From Pseudomonas sp. P5_109 (GTDB lineage Bacteria; Pseudomonadota; Gammaproteobacteria; Pseudomonadales; Pseudomonadaceae), in assembly GCF_034009455.1 (NCBI RefSeq), contig NZ_CP125380.1, forward strand, positions 5,345,501 through 5,409,500: DNA of 64,000 nucleotides, given 5' to 3'. Numbering within the stretch: position 1 is the first letter of the stretch; the number at the start of each line of letters is the position of its first letter. Positions 45,207 through 54,650 of this stretch are shown piece after piece. A program made the translations under genes and the position numbers. The notes beneath the pieces are model-generated. The model saw only the letters and a program-made list of their open reading frames with translations, had not been told where the DNA came from and ran no database searches.

Positions 45207-45401
45207 ATGCAATCCGTTAATCCATACCAGTGGCGATGTCGGCATTATACGGGGCAGCCCATCGGCGGCCAGCCCCGACGTCAAATACCGGCACCCGTAG
45301 GAAGAAGACCAACAAAGCCGAGGAAAATGCGGACATCGCGAATGGAAAAGTCACTCGGCTCGGTTAACATGCGCGCCAACAATCACTGACAGGGATGTGT
45401 T

Positions 45402-47525
45402 GTGTCTCCGGGTGCTCCTTCACCGCGTTCGCCTCTGGTCCTGGCGCTGGTTTTCAGCTCGCCATTGCTGGCCGACGACCTGTTCCTGGACAGCGAACCG
45501 CTGCCGCAAGTGCTCACGGCCACGCGCCTGAAGCAGTCGCCGGCGGCCGTTCCGGGAAGCATGACGGTGGTCGACAGCGCCTTGATCCACGCCAGTGGTG
45601 CCCGCGACATCAGCGAGCTGCTACGTCTGGTGCCGGGAATGATGGTCGGCAACATCAGTGGCAATCAGGCGGCGGTGAACTACCACGGAACCAATGCAAC
45701 TGCAGCGCGGCGCATGCAAGTGCTGATCGACGGGCGCTCGGTGTATCGCGCCGGCCTGGCCACCGTCGACTGGAGCGACATTCCGGTGGCCATGGAAGAC
45801 ATCGAACGCATCGAGGTTTTTCGTGGGCCGAATACCGTCAGCTATGGCGCCAATGCCTTGATGGCCGTGGTCAACATCATTACCCGGCGGCCTGCCGACA
45901 GTCACGGCACACGCATGAAGGTCACCCGGGGCCAACGCGGCATCAACGACTTTTACGCCAGCCAGGGAGTGGGCTGGGCGGATGGCGATATGCGCCTGTC
46001 CCTGTCCGGCCAGCAAGACGATGGCTTCGACACCGACCGCACCGGCGCTGATTACCATGACAGCCGTCGCCTCGATCGATTCAACCTCGCTGTCAGCCAG
46101 AGCCTCGACGAACGGCAAAGCCTGGATTGGCAATTGAATGCCAAGGACGGCACCAACCAGCGGCCCTATACCTACCGGCCGGTGTTCCCGGGGATTACTC
46201 GCGCGGGCGACGACTCCGACGTCACCGCCAAGGACTACGCCGGCTCGTTGCGCTGGAACCTGGACATCAATCCCGATCACAGCCTTTATATCCAGGGTTC
46301 GGCCCAACACTGGGATCGCCAGCAAACCTGGCGCGCCTGCGACGCCGAAGTATCGTTCAGCCCGCAACTGACCGAACTCTGGCAATTGAATCCGAACTAC
46401 ACCGAACGGCTGGCCCGCAACATCACGCGTTTCATCGGCACGGGCGCGCCTGCCGGCACACCCACCGAACAGGCACTGGCCAACCAGGTTCTCGATCAAT
46501 GGCGTAACGGCGCGAGCCAGACCCTGTGCGGCGACATCGACCAGAGCACCCGGGAATCGCGCTACGACCTCGAACTGCAGGACACCCTGAGCCTTGCCGA
46601 TAACCTGCGACTGGTCAGCGGGATAAACTATCGTTACGACCGGGCGGATTCCGAGACCTACTTCAATGGCACTCTCGATGACACGATCTGGCGCGTGTTC
46701 GGCCAGTTCGAGTGGCGTGCCAGCGAACACTGGTTGCTGCAAGGCGGCGCCATGTTCGAGGACACCCGGTTGATCGGCAGCTCGCTGACACCCCGCGTGG
46801 CGGTCAACTACCTGATCAACCCACGCCACGGCTTGCGTGCGGTGTACTCCGAAGCCATCCGTTCGCCGGACATGTTCGAGAACAACGTCAACTGGAGTTA
46901 TCAGGTCACCAACCTCAGGCCCGGTGCCTTTGGCCAGTCCAGTGCCCGTTACTTCGTCAAGACCCGTGGCCCCGGCGATCTCGATCAAGAGCACATGCGC
47001 TCCCGGGAGCTGGGCTACAACGGCTATTTCCCCGAAACCGGCCTGGCACTCGACGTGAAGCTGTTCCACGACGAAATCACTGGGATGATCAGCGAACCGC
47101 TGCGCAACAATCAGTACATCGCCAGCAATGCGAATAAAGAGCGTTTTTCGGGAGCCGAAACCCAGCTGGACTGGCGTGTCGGCAGCCTCGATCGCCTGCG
47201 ATTGACCTATGCCTACGTCGATGCCGACGCCAGCAACCCGCTGGATGCCAGGCAGACCGCACGCAACAGCGGTTCGGCCGGATGGCTGAGGGATTGGGGA
47301 CAAGGATGGAACAGTGCGCTTTTCTACTATGGCGATGACGCGCTCAACGGCTACCGCTTCGAACGGGTCGACGCGCGCATCGCCAAACGCATCGCCTTGG
47401 GAAAGGCCAGCCTGGAACTGGCCGGGGTGCTCCAGCAACGGTTGGATAATCAGCCAACCACCTTCAACGACAACAATTATGACCAGCGCCACGTGATGTA
47501 TTTGAGCGCGGAGCTGGAGCTTTAG
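45402..47525 (+). CDS. TonB-dependent outer-membrane receptor (sensor operon)
   Basis: A 707-residue receptor. The start is GTG at 45402 with AGGGA eight bases upstream. Signal peptide to about residue 24 (LLA/DD). A TonB box-like QVLTATR lies at residues 36-42, very close to the mature N terminus. The plug domain follows (about 45-155, DIERIEVFRGPNTVSYGANALMAVVNIITRR), then the 22-strand barrel to the end, which closes MYLSAELEL. There is no N-terminal signalling extension, so it is not a FecA-type transducer. The stop is one base before the periplasmic protein gene. The ligand is unknown. Confidence 0.9.
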   Translation: MSPGAPSPRSPLVLALVFSSPLLADDLFLDSEPLPQVLTATRLKQSPAAVPGSMTVVDSALIHASGARDISELLRLVPGMMVGNISGNQAAVNYHGTNATAARRMQVLIDGRSVYRAGLATVDWSDIPVAMEDIERIEVFRGPNTVSYGANALMAVVNIITRRPADSHGTRMKVTRGQRGINDFYASQGVGWADGDMRLSLSGQQDDGFDTDRTGADYHDSRRLDRFNLAVSQSLDERQSLDWQLNAKDGTNQRPYTYRPVFPGITRAGDDSDVTAKDYAGSLRWNLDINPDHSLYIQGSAQHWDRQQTWRACDAEVSFSPQLTELWQLNPNYTERLARNITRFIGTGAPAGTPTEQALANQVLDQWRNGASQTLCGDIDQSTRESRYDLELQDTLSLADNLRLVSGINYRYDRADSETYFNGTLDDTIWRVFGQFEWRASEHWLLQGGAMFEDTRLIGSSLTPRVAVNYLINPRHGLRAVYSEAIRSPDMFENNVNWSYQVTNLRPGAFGQSSARYFVKTRGPGDLDQEHMRSRELGYNGYFPETGLALDVKLFHDEITGMISEPLRNNQYIASNANKERFSGAETQLDWRVGSLDRLRLTYAYVDADASNPLDARQTARNSGSAGWLRDWGQGWNSALFYYGDDALNGYRFERVDARIAKRIALGKASLELAGVLQQRLDNQPTTFNDNNYDQRHVMYLSAELEL

Positions 47526-47526
47526 G

Positions 47527-48447
47527 ATGCGGTATCGCCCGGCCTGGAAAATGCCGTCCTTGGGTCGGTTGCTGGCCATGTTGTGCCTATTGTCCAGCAG
47601 CCTGGCGGGTAACGCCGCCGATATTTTGCTCACGGGGGCCGAAGACAGCCCCGGTGTGCGGGCGTTTACCCAGGCCTTGAGCGAGTTGCGACCAAACGAT
47701 AACGTGCGATTCCAGGCACTGGCCAGTTTGCCGATTCCCGACAGGTTGCCGGAAAACATCCGCTTGATACTGCTCGACCTGCCCAGCCTCGACTGGCGCC
47801 TGCAAGACGCCGAGGGCCCGGCGACACTGGTGTTGCGCATCAGCCGCCTGCAAGCCCGGCAACGCTTGAACAACACGCTGCCTGCGCGCCTTTGCCTGCT
47901 ATGGAGCGATCCACCCGTGGACCGCCAGTTGCGCTTGACCCACACCCTATTGCCCCAGGCCAAACGCATCGGCGTGCTCTACGACAACCACAGTGAGTTC
48001 CTGTTGGCTGAGCTGCGTGAGGCCGCCCTTCCCCTGGGTCTCGAGGTGGTCACCCAGCGCTGGGACAACATTCATGACAGTCGTCCGTTGCAGGCCTTGC
48101 TGAAAAACAGCGACGTGTTGCTGGGCCTGGACGACGCCGACCTATACAACCCGCAAACCGCAAAAAACCTGCTGCTGAGCAGCTACTCGCGACAAGTGGC
48201 GCTGATCGGACCCAACGCCGGATTCGTCAAGGCCGGGAGCCTGGCCAGCACCTATAGCGATCAGAGCGATTGGCTGGCGGTACTCAACGAATTGCTCGAC
48301 CGCCCCCCCGCTACCTGGCCGCGCACCCATTATCCCCAGCGATTCAAAGTCTCGAGCAACCCGCAAGTAGCGCGCTCCTTGGGTATCGAGCAGATAAACG
48401 AAGCGTCTGTCGCCACATTGCTGGCTGAAGGAGAACGCCGCCCATGA
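47527..48447 (+). CDS. Periplasmic binding protein-like (ABC substrate-binding fold)
   Basis: A 306-residue protein with signal peptide ending near GNAA (residue about 31). The rest resembles the ABC-type substrate-binding family PF04392 (TrpX/PhnD-like, two Rossmann lobes): LLPQAKRIGVLYDNHSEFLLAELREAALPLGLEVVTQRW is the typical second-half start. It has no transporter permease or ATPase nearby. It starts one base after the receptor stop and overlaps the kinase gene by ATGA, which ties it to sensing rather than uptake. It could deliver a ligand-bound signal to the kinase periplasmic domain. Confidence 0.85.
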   Translation: MRYRPAWKMPSLGRLLAMLCLLSSSLAGNAADILLTGAEDSPGVRAFTQALSELRPNDNVRFQALASLPIPDRLPENIRLILLDLPSLDWRLQDAEGPATLVLRISRLQARQRLNNTLPARLCLLWSDPPVDRQLRLTHTLLPQAKRIGVLYDNHSEFLLAELREAALPLGLEVVTQRWDNIHDSRPLQALLKNSDVLLGLDDADLYNPQTAKNLLLSSYSRQVALIGPNAGFVKAGSLASTYSDQSDWLAVLNELLDRPPATWPRTHYPQRFKVSSNPQVARSLGIEQINEASVATLLAEGERRP

Positions 48448-50345
48448 ACTTGCGCCGTCGCTGGGACATCAACACCCGCACCCAACTCATCAGCCTCGGC
48501 CCTGCCCTGCTGCTGACCTTGTTGCTGATCAGCTTCTTCACGTTCGTGCGCATCCAGGATCTGCGTCAGGAAATCACTCACACCGGCCAGTTGATCGCCA
48601 ACCAACTGGCCCCCGCCACCGAGTACGGGGTGATATCGGGCAACAACGAAGTGCTCGAAACCTTGCTCAAGGCGACGCTGGCCACGCCCAACGTGAGCTT
48701 TCTGGAAATTCAGGACAGCGCCAACCGGGTTCTGGTGTACGTCGAACAACCGAACGAACACCACAACCGCGCGCAACAGCTCGAAGTGTTCCAGGCACCG
48801 ATCCGGCTCCAGCGAATCGCATTGCACAATGACTTTTTCCAGAGCAGCAAAACCACTATCGCGGCCCCCACCGAGGACTATCTGGGTCGGGTGATCGTCG
48901 GCCTGTCCAACGATGCCTTCAGCCGTCGCCAGCAGGAAATCGTCCTCAAGGCTGCGATTCTGGCGCTGTTCGCCCTGCTGTTTACCTTCCTCGTGGCCCG
49001 GCGTCTGGCGGGCAGCCTGTCGCAACCGATCCGTGATATCGGCAATGCGGTCAAGGCGATTCAGGACGGCGACTACAAAACACCGCTGCCCATTGTCGAT
49101 GACGCCGAACTGGGGGCGCTGTCGCAACACATCAACAACCTCGCCAGCGGTCTCGAGCAGGCCAGCCGCGAACAGCATCAGGCCATGGCGCAGTTGATCC
49201 AGACCCGCGAAGAAGCGGAAAAGGCCAACAACGCCAAATCCGACTTCCTCGCCATGATGAGCCATGAACTGCGCACGCCCATGAATGGCGTACTGGGCAT
49301 GCTGCAGTTGCTGGAAACCACCGACATGACCGAGGAGCAGGTGGAGTACGCGGCGCTGGCCTCCGAATCCACCGAGCACTTGCTCAAGGTCATCAACGAT
49401 ATTCTCGACTTCTCGCGTATCGAACGCTCAGAACTGGAACTGGAACACATTCCGTTCAATCTCACCGACCTGATCGGCAGTTGCGCCCAGTCGTTCCAGC
49501 ACAGCGCCGCACAACGCGGCCTCGACCTGCAACTGATGATCCCCGACGACATGCGAGGCTTGCAGGTCAAGGGCGACCCGACGCGTATCCGGCAGATACT
49601 GGTCAACCTGGTCGGCAATGCGCTGAAGTTCACCGAGCGGGGCCGCGTCACCATCGAGGCGCAATGGCAGTCGCTGGACCACGAGTTGCTGTGGTTCACC
49701 TGCACCGTGCGCGACAGCGGCATCGGCATCCCGGCGCAAAGCCTGGAATTGATGTTCGACGCGTTCCAGCAGGCCGACAGCTCCATTTCCAGGCGCTACG
49801 GCGGCACCGGGCTGGGCCTGCCGATTGCCCGCACCCTCGCCGAACGCATGGGCGGCACCCTGCGCGCGCAGAGTGAAGAAGGCCGCGGCTCGGTGTTCAC
49901 CCTGGAAATCCCCCTGGCGCTGCACCAACAGACACAGCCGCAGTTACCTCCCCGCACGCAAACCGGCAACAGCGACGGCGAAGGACGCAATGTGCTGTTG
50001 GTCGAAGACAACCCGGTCAACCAGACGGTCATCGAAGCCATGTTGCGCAGCCTGGGCTTCAAGGTCAGTGTCGTCGCCGACGGAGCCCAGGCGGTACGCA
50101 GCGCCGAGAGTCTGATTTTCGAGGCGATCCTGATGGATTGCCGCTTGCCGATCATCGATGGCTATGAAGCCACCCGACTGATCCGCAAGCTGCCCGGTTG
50201 CAGCGACCTGCCGATCATCGCCCTGACTGCCAACGCCTTGCAGGGCGACCGCGAAGCCTGTCTGTCGGCGGGGATGAACGATTACCTGGCCAAGCCCTTC
50301 AAACGCACTGATCTGCAGCAAATTCTGCAACGATGGGTGCAGTAG
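48444..50345 (+). CDS. Hybrid sensor histidine kinase (PA1611-like by position)
   Basis: A 633-residue inner-membrane kinase. Membrane helices at about 15-38 and 168-190 frame a periplasmic sensor of about 130 residues. Then HAMP (about 190-240), coiled coil, phospho-acceptor in MMSHELRTPMNGVLGML, ATPase motifs (NLVGNALKFTERG, DSGIGI, GGTGLGLPIARTLAERMGG), and a C-terminal receiver domain with the phospho-Asp in ILMDCRLPIIDG and Lys in YLAKPFKR. There is no HPt domain, so phosphate would pass to a separate HPt protein. In P. aeruginosa the hybrid kinase next to fabA is PA1611, which interacts with RetS. Orthology here rests on position and architecture. Confidence 0.93.
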   Translation: MNLRRRWDINTRTQLISLGPALLLTLLLISFFTFVRIQDLRQEITHTGQLIANQLAPATEYGVISGNNEVLETLLKATLATPNVSFLEIQDSANRVLVYVEQPNEHHNRAQQLEVFQAPIRLQRIALHNDFFQSSKTTIAAPTEDYLGRVIVGLSNDAFSRRQQEIVLKAAILALFALLFTFLVARRLAGSLSQPIRDIGNAVKAIQDGDYKTPLPIVDDAELGALSQHINNLASGLEQASREQHQAMAQLIQTREEAEKANNAKSDFLAMMSHELRTPMNGVLGMLQLLETTDMTEEQVEYAALASESTEHLLKVINDILDFSRIERSELELEHIPFNLTDLIGSCAQSFQHSAAQRGLDLQLMIPDDMRGLQVKGDPTRIRQILVNLVGNALKFTERGRVTIEAQWQSLDHELLWFTCTVRDSGIGIPAQSLELMFDAFQQADSSISRRYGGTGLGLPIARTLAERMGGTLRAQSEEGRGSVFTLEIPLALHQQTQPQLPPRTQTGNSDGEGRNVLLVEDNPVNQTVIEAMLRSLGFKVSVVADGAQAVRSAESLIFEAILMDCRLPIIDGYEATRLIRKLPGCSDLPIIALTANALQGDREACLSAGMNDYLAKPFKRTDLQQILQRWVQ

Positions 50346-50443
50346 AACAGGCCTTTCGACCATCTGTGACTGGCGTGAAAGGCGAAAGTGCGGCAGTCTT
50401 AGGCACCCGTACAGGCCCGAAAAGGGGCTTGAATAATAATTTC

Positions 50444-50461
50444 AGTGCACAAGTGTACATT
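50444..50461. promoter_or_regulatory. Candidate TetR-type operator upstream of fabA
   Basis: AGTGCACAAGTGTACATT is a near-palindrome built on TGNACA-NN-TGTNCA, about 130 bp before fabA. Its form resembles the sites bound by FabR/DesT-type TetR regulators of unsaturated fatty acid synthesis. The regulator gene is not in the window. Confidence 0.45.
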
Positions 50462-50592
50462 CATGTCCTTGGTGCTGTGACTTTCACCACAACGCAATAG
50501 TCTATGAGTAGGCTGCCGGTTCGAGGCATGAACGCTTCGATCGGCCGGGAAGATTTGCCCCACCTGCCGCATGGGACTATTGAGGAGCTCGC

Positions 50593-51108
50593 ATGACCAA
50601 ACAAAACGCCTTTACCCGGGAAGACCTGCTGCGCTGCAGTCGCGGTGAGCTGTTCGGCCCAGGTAACGCGCAACTGCCCGCCCCGAACATGCTGATGGTT
50701 GATCGCATCACCCTGATCAGCGAAGAAGGTGGCAAGTACGGCAAAGGTGAATTGGTCGCCGAGCTGGATATCAATCCGGACCTGTGGTTCTTCGCCTGCC
50801 ACTTCGAAGGCGATCCGGTGATGCCAGGCTGCCTGGGCCTCGACGCCATGTGGCAACTGGTCGGTTTCTTCCTGGGCTGGCAAGGTTTGCCGGGCCGTGG
50901 CCGTGCGCTGGGTTCGGGCGAAGTGAAATTCTTCGGCCAGGTCCTGCCGACCGCCAAGAAAGTCACCTATAACATTCATATCAAGCGCGTCCTCAAGGGC
51001 AAGCTGAACCTGGCCATCGCCGACGGTTCGGTGACTGTCGACGGTCGCGAAATCTACACCGCCGAAGGCCTCCGGGTCGGCGTGTTCACCTCCACTGACA
51101 ACTTCTAA
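50593..51108 (+). CDS. fabA: 3-hydroxydecanoyl-ACP dehydratase/isomerase FabA
   Basis: A 171-residue cytoplasmic enzyme that dehydrates 3-hydroxydecanoyl-ACP and isomerises trans-2 to cis-3-decenoyl-ACP, the branch point to unsaturated fatty acids. The catalytic His is in [23 protein letters not shown], with the Asp in [15 protein letters not shown] precedes the ATG by about six bases. The gene is 11 bp upstream of fabB and both are surely co-transcribed. Confidence 0.98.
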   Translation: MTKQNAFTREDLLRCSRGELFGPGNAQLPAPNMLMVDRITLISEEGGKYGKGELVAELDINPDLWFFACHFEGDPVMPGCLGLDAMWQLVGFFLGWQGLPGRGRALGSGEVKFFGQVLPTAKKVTYNIHIKRVLKGKLNLAIADGSVTVDGREIYTAEGLRVGVFTSTDNF

Positions 51109-51119
51109 GGGTTATCCGC

Positions 51120-52340
51120 ATGCGCCGCGTCGTTATCACTGGTCTGGGCATCGTTTCTTGCCTGGGCAATGACAAAGAGACCGTCTCCGCTAACCTGCGT
51201 GCAAGCCGCCCTGGCATCCGGTTCAACCCGGAATATGCCGAAATGGGTCTGCGTAGCCAGGTTTCCGGCTCCATTGACCTCAACCTTGAAGAACTGATCG
51301 ATCGCAAGATCTATCGCTTCGTCGGCCACGCGGCAGCTTATGCCTACCTGGCCATGAAAGACGCCATCACCGACTCCGGCCTGACCGAAGAGCAGGTGTC
51401 CAACCCGCGTACCGGCCTGATCGCCGGTTCCGGTGGCGCATCGACACTGAACCAGATGGAAGCGCTGGACATCCTGCGCGAGAAAGGCGTCAAGCGCGTC
51501 GGCCCATACCGCGTAACGCGGACCATGAGCAGCACCGTTTCGGCGTGCCTGGCCACTCCGTTCAAGATCAAGGGCCTGAACTACTCCATCGCTTCTGCCT
51601 GCGCCACCAGTGCTCACTGCATCGGTACCGCCATGGAACAGATCCAGATGGGCAAGCAGGACATCGTCTTCGCCGGCGGCGGTGAAGAAGAGCACTGGAG
51701 CCAGTCGTTCCTGTTCGACGCCATGGGCGCCCTGTCCAGCAAGCGCAACGACACCCCGGAAAAAGCCTCCCGTGCCTACGACGCTGACCGTGACGGTTTC
51801 GTCATCGCCGGCGGTGGCGGCATGGTCGTGGTTGAAGAGCTGGAACACGCTCTGGCCCGTGGTGCGAAGATCTACGCGGAAATCGTTGGCTACGGCGCGA
51901 CTTCCGACGGCTACGACATGGTTGCCCCGAGCGGCGAAGGCGCGATCCGCTGCATGCAGCAGGCGCTCTCCACCGTCGACACCCCGATCGACTACCTGAA
52001 CACCCACGGCACTTCGACTCCGGTCGGCGACGTCGCGGAAATGAAAGGTGTGCGTGAAGTGTTCGGCGACAAGGCTCCGGCCATCAGCTCCACCAAGAGC
52101 CTGTCGGGTCACTCCCTGGGCGCCGCCGGCGTTCACGAAGCGATCTACTGCATGCTGATGATGGAAGGCAACTTCATCGCCGGTTCCGCCAACATCGACG
52201 AGCTGGACCCTGAAGTGGCCGATCTGCCGGTGCTGACCAAGACCCGCGAGAACGCCACCATCAACACCGTGATGAGCAACAGCTTCGGTTTCGGTGGCAC
52301 CAACGCCACGCTGGTACTGAAGCGCTGGGAAGGCAAGTAA
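51120..52340 (+). CDS. fabB: 3-oxoacyl-ACP synthase I FabB
   Basis: A 406-residue ketoacyl synthase that elongates cis-3-decenoyl-ACP. The nucleophile Cys is in [14 protein letters not shown], and the two active-site His are in [11 protein letters not shown] and [14 protein letters not shown]. It reads [17 protein letters not shown] at the start, preceded by AAGGG. A strong terminator follows at 52365. Confidence 0.98.
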   Translation: MRRVVITGLGIVSCLGNDKETVSANLRASRPGIRFNPEYAEMGLRSQVSGSIDLNLEELIDRKIYRFVGHAAAYAYLAMKDAITDSGLTEEQVSNPRTGLIAGSGGASTLNQMEALDILREKGVKRVGPYRVTRTMSSTVSACLATPFKIKGLNYSIASACATSAHCIGTAMEQIQMGKQDIVFAGGGEEEHWSQSFLFDAMGALSSKRNDTPEKASRAYDADRDGFVIAGGGGMVVVEELEHALARGAKIYAEIVGYGATSDGYDMVAPSGEGAIRCMQQALSTVDTPIDYLNTHGTSTPVGDVAEMKGVREVFGDKAPAISSTKSLSGHSLGAAGVHEAIYCMLMMEGNFIAGSANIDELDPEVADLPVLTKTRENATINTVMSNSFGFGGTNATLVLKRWEGK

Positions 52341-52364
52341 TTTCCCGCTGCTGAGCCACACATG

Positions 52365-52397
52365 AAAACGCCCCGACTGGTTCGGGGCGTTTTTTTT
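52365..52397 (+). terminator. Terminator of the fabA-fabB operon
   Basis: AAAACGCCCCGA/TCGGGGCGTTTTTTTT hairpin with a short loop, 25 bp after the fabB stop. Confidence 0.93.
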
Positions 52398-52430
52398 ATG
52401 CCTCAAAAACATGGCGCCAGTGTCGCTTTT

Positions 52431-52497
52431 CGTAGGAGCCGGCTTGCTGGCGATGGCATTTTCAAGGACGCCATCTCCAGCAAGCCGGCTCCTACAG
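52431..52497. repeat. Compact REPIN, GTAGGAGCCGGCTTGCTGGCGATGG type
   Basis: Same REP core as in arrays 1 and 2 but with a loop of under 20 bp and no array-type flanks. It too lies just downstream of a terminator (fabB). The rest of 52498-52696 holds the promoter of the next small gene and nothing else I can recognise. Confidence 0.9.
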
Positions 52498-52696
52498 GTG
52501 GTGTCTGAACATGAAACGTTTGTCATGAAACCCAGGAGCCTGCGACCGAATGTCACGTGTTTAGCGGGCTGCGGGATTTTCTCCAATTTTGCAAAAGTCT
52601 GTTTCCAAATCGAAGCGTTTACTTAGCAAGCTACCAAACTCTATAACAGAGGCCTGCACACGCCTTGCTGCAGATAACAGAGATTGGAGCTAGCAG

Positions 52697-52885
52697 ATGA
52701 CTGTAAAAGTAACTGAACGCGACGATTCACATAAATCCCACGAGGGTGTAGCCGCCGGCATCCGGATCTGGGACGTGCATCAACAAGACCTGCTGGTCGG
52801 GATGTTCCATTCCGAGACCGATGCGCAAGACTACAAGGCCGAACTGGAAACGCTCGAGCGCAAACGCGAACTTGCAACCGGTTGA
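52697..52885 (+). CDS. Small conserved hypothetical protein
   Basis: A 62-residue hydrophilic protein, MTVKVTERDDSHKSHEGVAAG at the start and a charged helix (ETDAQDYKAELETLERKREL) at the end. TTGGAG lies nine bases before the ATG. It has no signal peptide, membrane segment or metal motif. Its codon use looks normal for the genome, and an inverted repeat GCAGCCTGCC/GGCAGGCTGC follows at about 52908-52938. I assign no function. Confidence 0.75.
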   Translation: MTVKVTERDDSHKSHEGVAAGIRIWDVHQQDLLVGMFHSETDAQDYKAELETLERKRELATG

Positions 52886-52945
52886 ACACAGACTTCCAGC
52901 ACCGCGCAGCCTGCCCTCTTCTTGGCGGGCAGGCTGCAAGCCGAA

Positions 52946-53893
52946 TCAGTCAACCTCGATCAACGTCAAATGAAGGTTGTCATCGATCAGCACCGAAGGG
53001 ACACTTTCAACAATCCAGCCCGCTTGAAGCCTGACCACCTCGACCTCCCCATCGCCCATTCCGTCATTGCGGATCGAAAACTGCAGCGATGACGGGTGAC
53101 GCTTGGCGTAATCGAAATCCATGCCGCACGCGATCAGGAAATCGATTTTTGCCTCGCTCAGTTCAACTTGAGTATCGCGCTCGCCTTCTTTCAGACTGTA
53201 GTAATCCAAGCACAAGTTGATTGCAAAAGGGCAGCCATTGACGAGACTGTTGATAAACCTCCCTTCATAACCACCAAAGTAACTGTGTTCTGCCCGCACA
53301 CTGCTGAGCTTCTTCACCTTCACTTCGACCCCTTCGGAAAGTTTAAACAGCCAATACTCCCTATCCGAAGCCTGGTGGCTGCCGAAGTCGATACCGGATA
53401 CATGGCGCTTTGGCCACATCGACATCAACGGCCTATCGGCTTCATATTCTTTATTGGTGATCGCCAGCAAGTAATTAATAACGTCATAATAACTCGACTC
53501 ACCCTCTCCAACCTTGATGAGTGTCGCGCAACTTCCCGCGAGCAATACGATCTTGCCATAGCGCTCCACTGGCAGTTCAGTCATCAATAAAGCTATACAC
53601 CCAGGCACCTTCTCCAGATAGGCAGAGTTCAGCTCATGGAGTTCCTCTTCGCTGCGGACCTCGCGCCAGGGAATGTTCCAGAAGAACTCCGGCAGGGTAA
53701 AAAAAACACAAGCAGTTGCGCCATGATCCTCGCGAGCGGCTTTTGCGGCGATCTTGATTTTTCGGCGCACAAGCTCGGCACGAGCGACCAGCTCATCGTC
53801 CAGATAATCGCCAATGGATTGATCGTGCGGTCGTGACTGTGAAAGCTGCGACTTGAAAGTTGGCTGGCGTAACGAAGCGATACTTACAAACAT
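52946..53893 (-). CDS. Divergent carbon-nitrogen hydrolase (nitrilase fold) candidate
   Basis: A 315-residue protein I do not recognise as a known named family. It carries the three spaced elements of the nitrilase superfamily triad: Glu69 in FFTLPEFFWNIPW, Lys162 in MWPKRHVSGIDFG and Cys228 in INLCLDYYSLKE, with VLLAGSCATLIKVG before the Lys where nitrilases have a GG strand. A DYY after the Cys matches the CxDxR-like region but the usual Arg is absent. AAGGA eight bases before the ATG at 53893 supports the start. There is no signal peptide. The gene and its surroundings are AT-richer than neighbours, suggesting transfer. Its substrate is unknown. Confidence 0.7.
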   Translation of the reverse strand: MFVSIASLRQPTFKSQLSQSRPHDQSIGDYLDDELVARAELVRRKIKIAAKAAREDHGATACVFFTLPEFFWNIPWREVRSEEELHELNSAYLEKVPGCIALLMTELPVERYGKIVLLAGSCATLIKVGEGESSYYDVINYLLAITNKEYEADRPLMSMWPKRHVSGIDFGSHQASDREYWLFKLSEGVEVKVKKLSSVRAEHSYFGGYEGRFINSLVNGCPFAINLCLDYYSLKEGERDTQVELSEAKIDFLIACGMDFDYAKRHPSSLQFSIRNDGMGDGEVEVVRLQAGWIVESVPSVLIDDNLHLTLIEVD

Positions 53894-53970
53894 TTATCCC
53901 ATCCTTGGAGACTAAAGTTTATTCGATTTGTTTTCTCCGAGCACAAACATCTTTATAAAGAAAGATTATT

Positions 53971-54018
53971 TTTGGAAAAAGAAAACCCGAAAGATCGTAT
54001 CGACACGATCATTCGGGC
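53971..54018 (-). terminator. Terminator after the DUF2058 gene
   Basis: On the minus strand, stem CCCGAATGATCGT/ACGATCTTTCGGG (one mismatch) followed by TTTTCTTTTT. It ends the DUF2058 transcript and insulates the nitrilase-like gene, which needs its own promoter in 53894-53970. Confidence 0.85.
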
Positions 54019-54079
54019 TCAATGTATAAATCATGAAAAGTACTAGCAAACATGTAAGCCTGCTAGGACATCAAATCGA

Positions 54080-54622
54080 TTACCACATCAGGTCATCAGG
54101 AATCTGGTACGCCGCGTACGGATCGTCTTCGACGCTGACCTCTTCGGTCTTCACGTTCATCTGCACGATGCGCTGCGGGTCGCGCTCCTGGATCTTCAGC
54201 GCGGCTTCACGGGGGATGACTTCATAGCCGCCGGCATGATGGACGATCGCCAGCGAACCGTTGCTGAGCTTGTTGCGCATCAGGGGGTTGACCGAAAGGC
54301 GCTTGACCTTCTTGTCGTCGACAAAGTTGTAGTAATCCTCGGTCGTCAGCTTGGGCAGGCGCGTCGCTTCGATCAATTGCTTGACCTGGGCGGCACGGGC
54401 CTTGGCTTCAGCCTTTTCCTGCTGCTGGCGGTTGAGCTCCTGGTCGCGCTTGACCTTCTCGGCCATGGCTTCCTGAGCCGCGCGCTGCTGGGAATCATCC
54501 AGCTCGATCTGGCCTTTGTGGGCCAGGCGTTGTTGTTTCTGCTTGTCTTTGCTGACCTGCTTGGCCTGCTTCTGGTTGACCAGCCCTGCTTTGAGCAACT
54601 GGTCGCGAAGGGAAATGCTCAT
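54080..54622 (-). CDS. DUF2058 family protein (YaiL-like)
   Basis: A 180-residue highly charged protein. The N-terminal 90 residues are Lys/Gln/Glu-rich and predicted coiled coil (QLLKAGLVNQKQAKQVSKDKQKQQRLAHKG), and the C-terminal half is a small folded domain with VKRLSVNPLMRNKLSNGSLAIV. The family is sometimes described as nucleoprotein or polynucleotide-associated. No enzymatic residue is apparent. It lies 28 bp downstream of mazG. Confidence 0.88.
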   Translation of the reverse strand: MSISLRDQLLKAGLVNQKQAKQVSKDKQKQQRLAHKGQIELDDSQQRAAQEAMAEKVKRDQELNRQQQEKAEAKARAAQVKQLIEATRLPKLTTEDYYNFVDDKKVKRLSVNPLMRNKLSNGSLAIVHHAGGYEVIPREAALKIQERDPQRIVQMNVKTEEVSVEDDPYAAYQIPDDLMW

Positions 54623-54650
54623 GGTGCTTATTACTCACTTAGGCTACTGC

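Noticed and set aside
45621..47969. 782-codon open frame antisense to the TonB receptor
   Set aside because: A shadow of codon bias in high-GC DNA; its product has no domain and the sense strand encodes a clear receptor.
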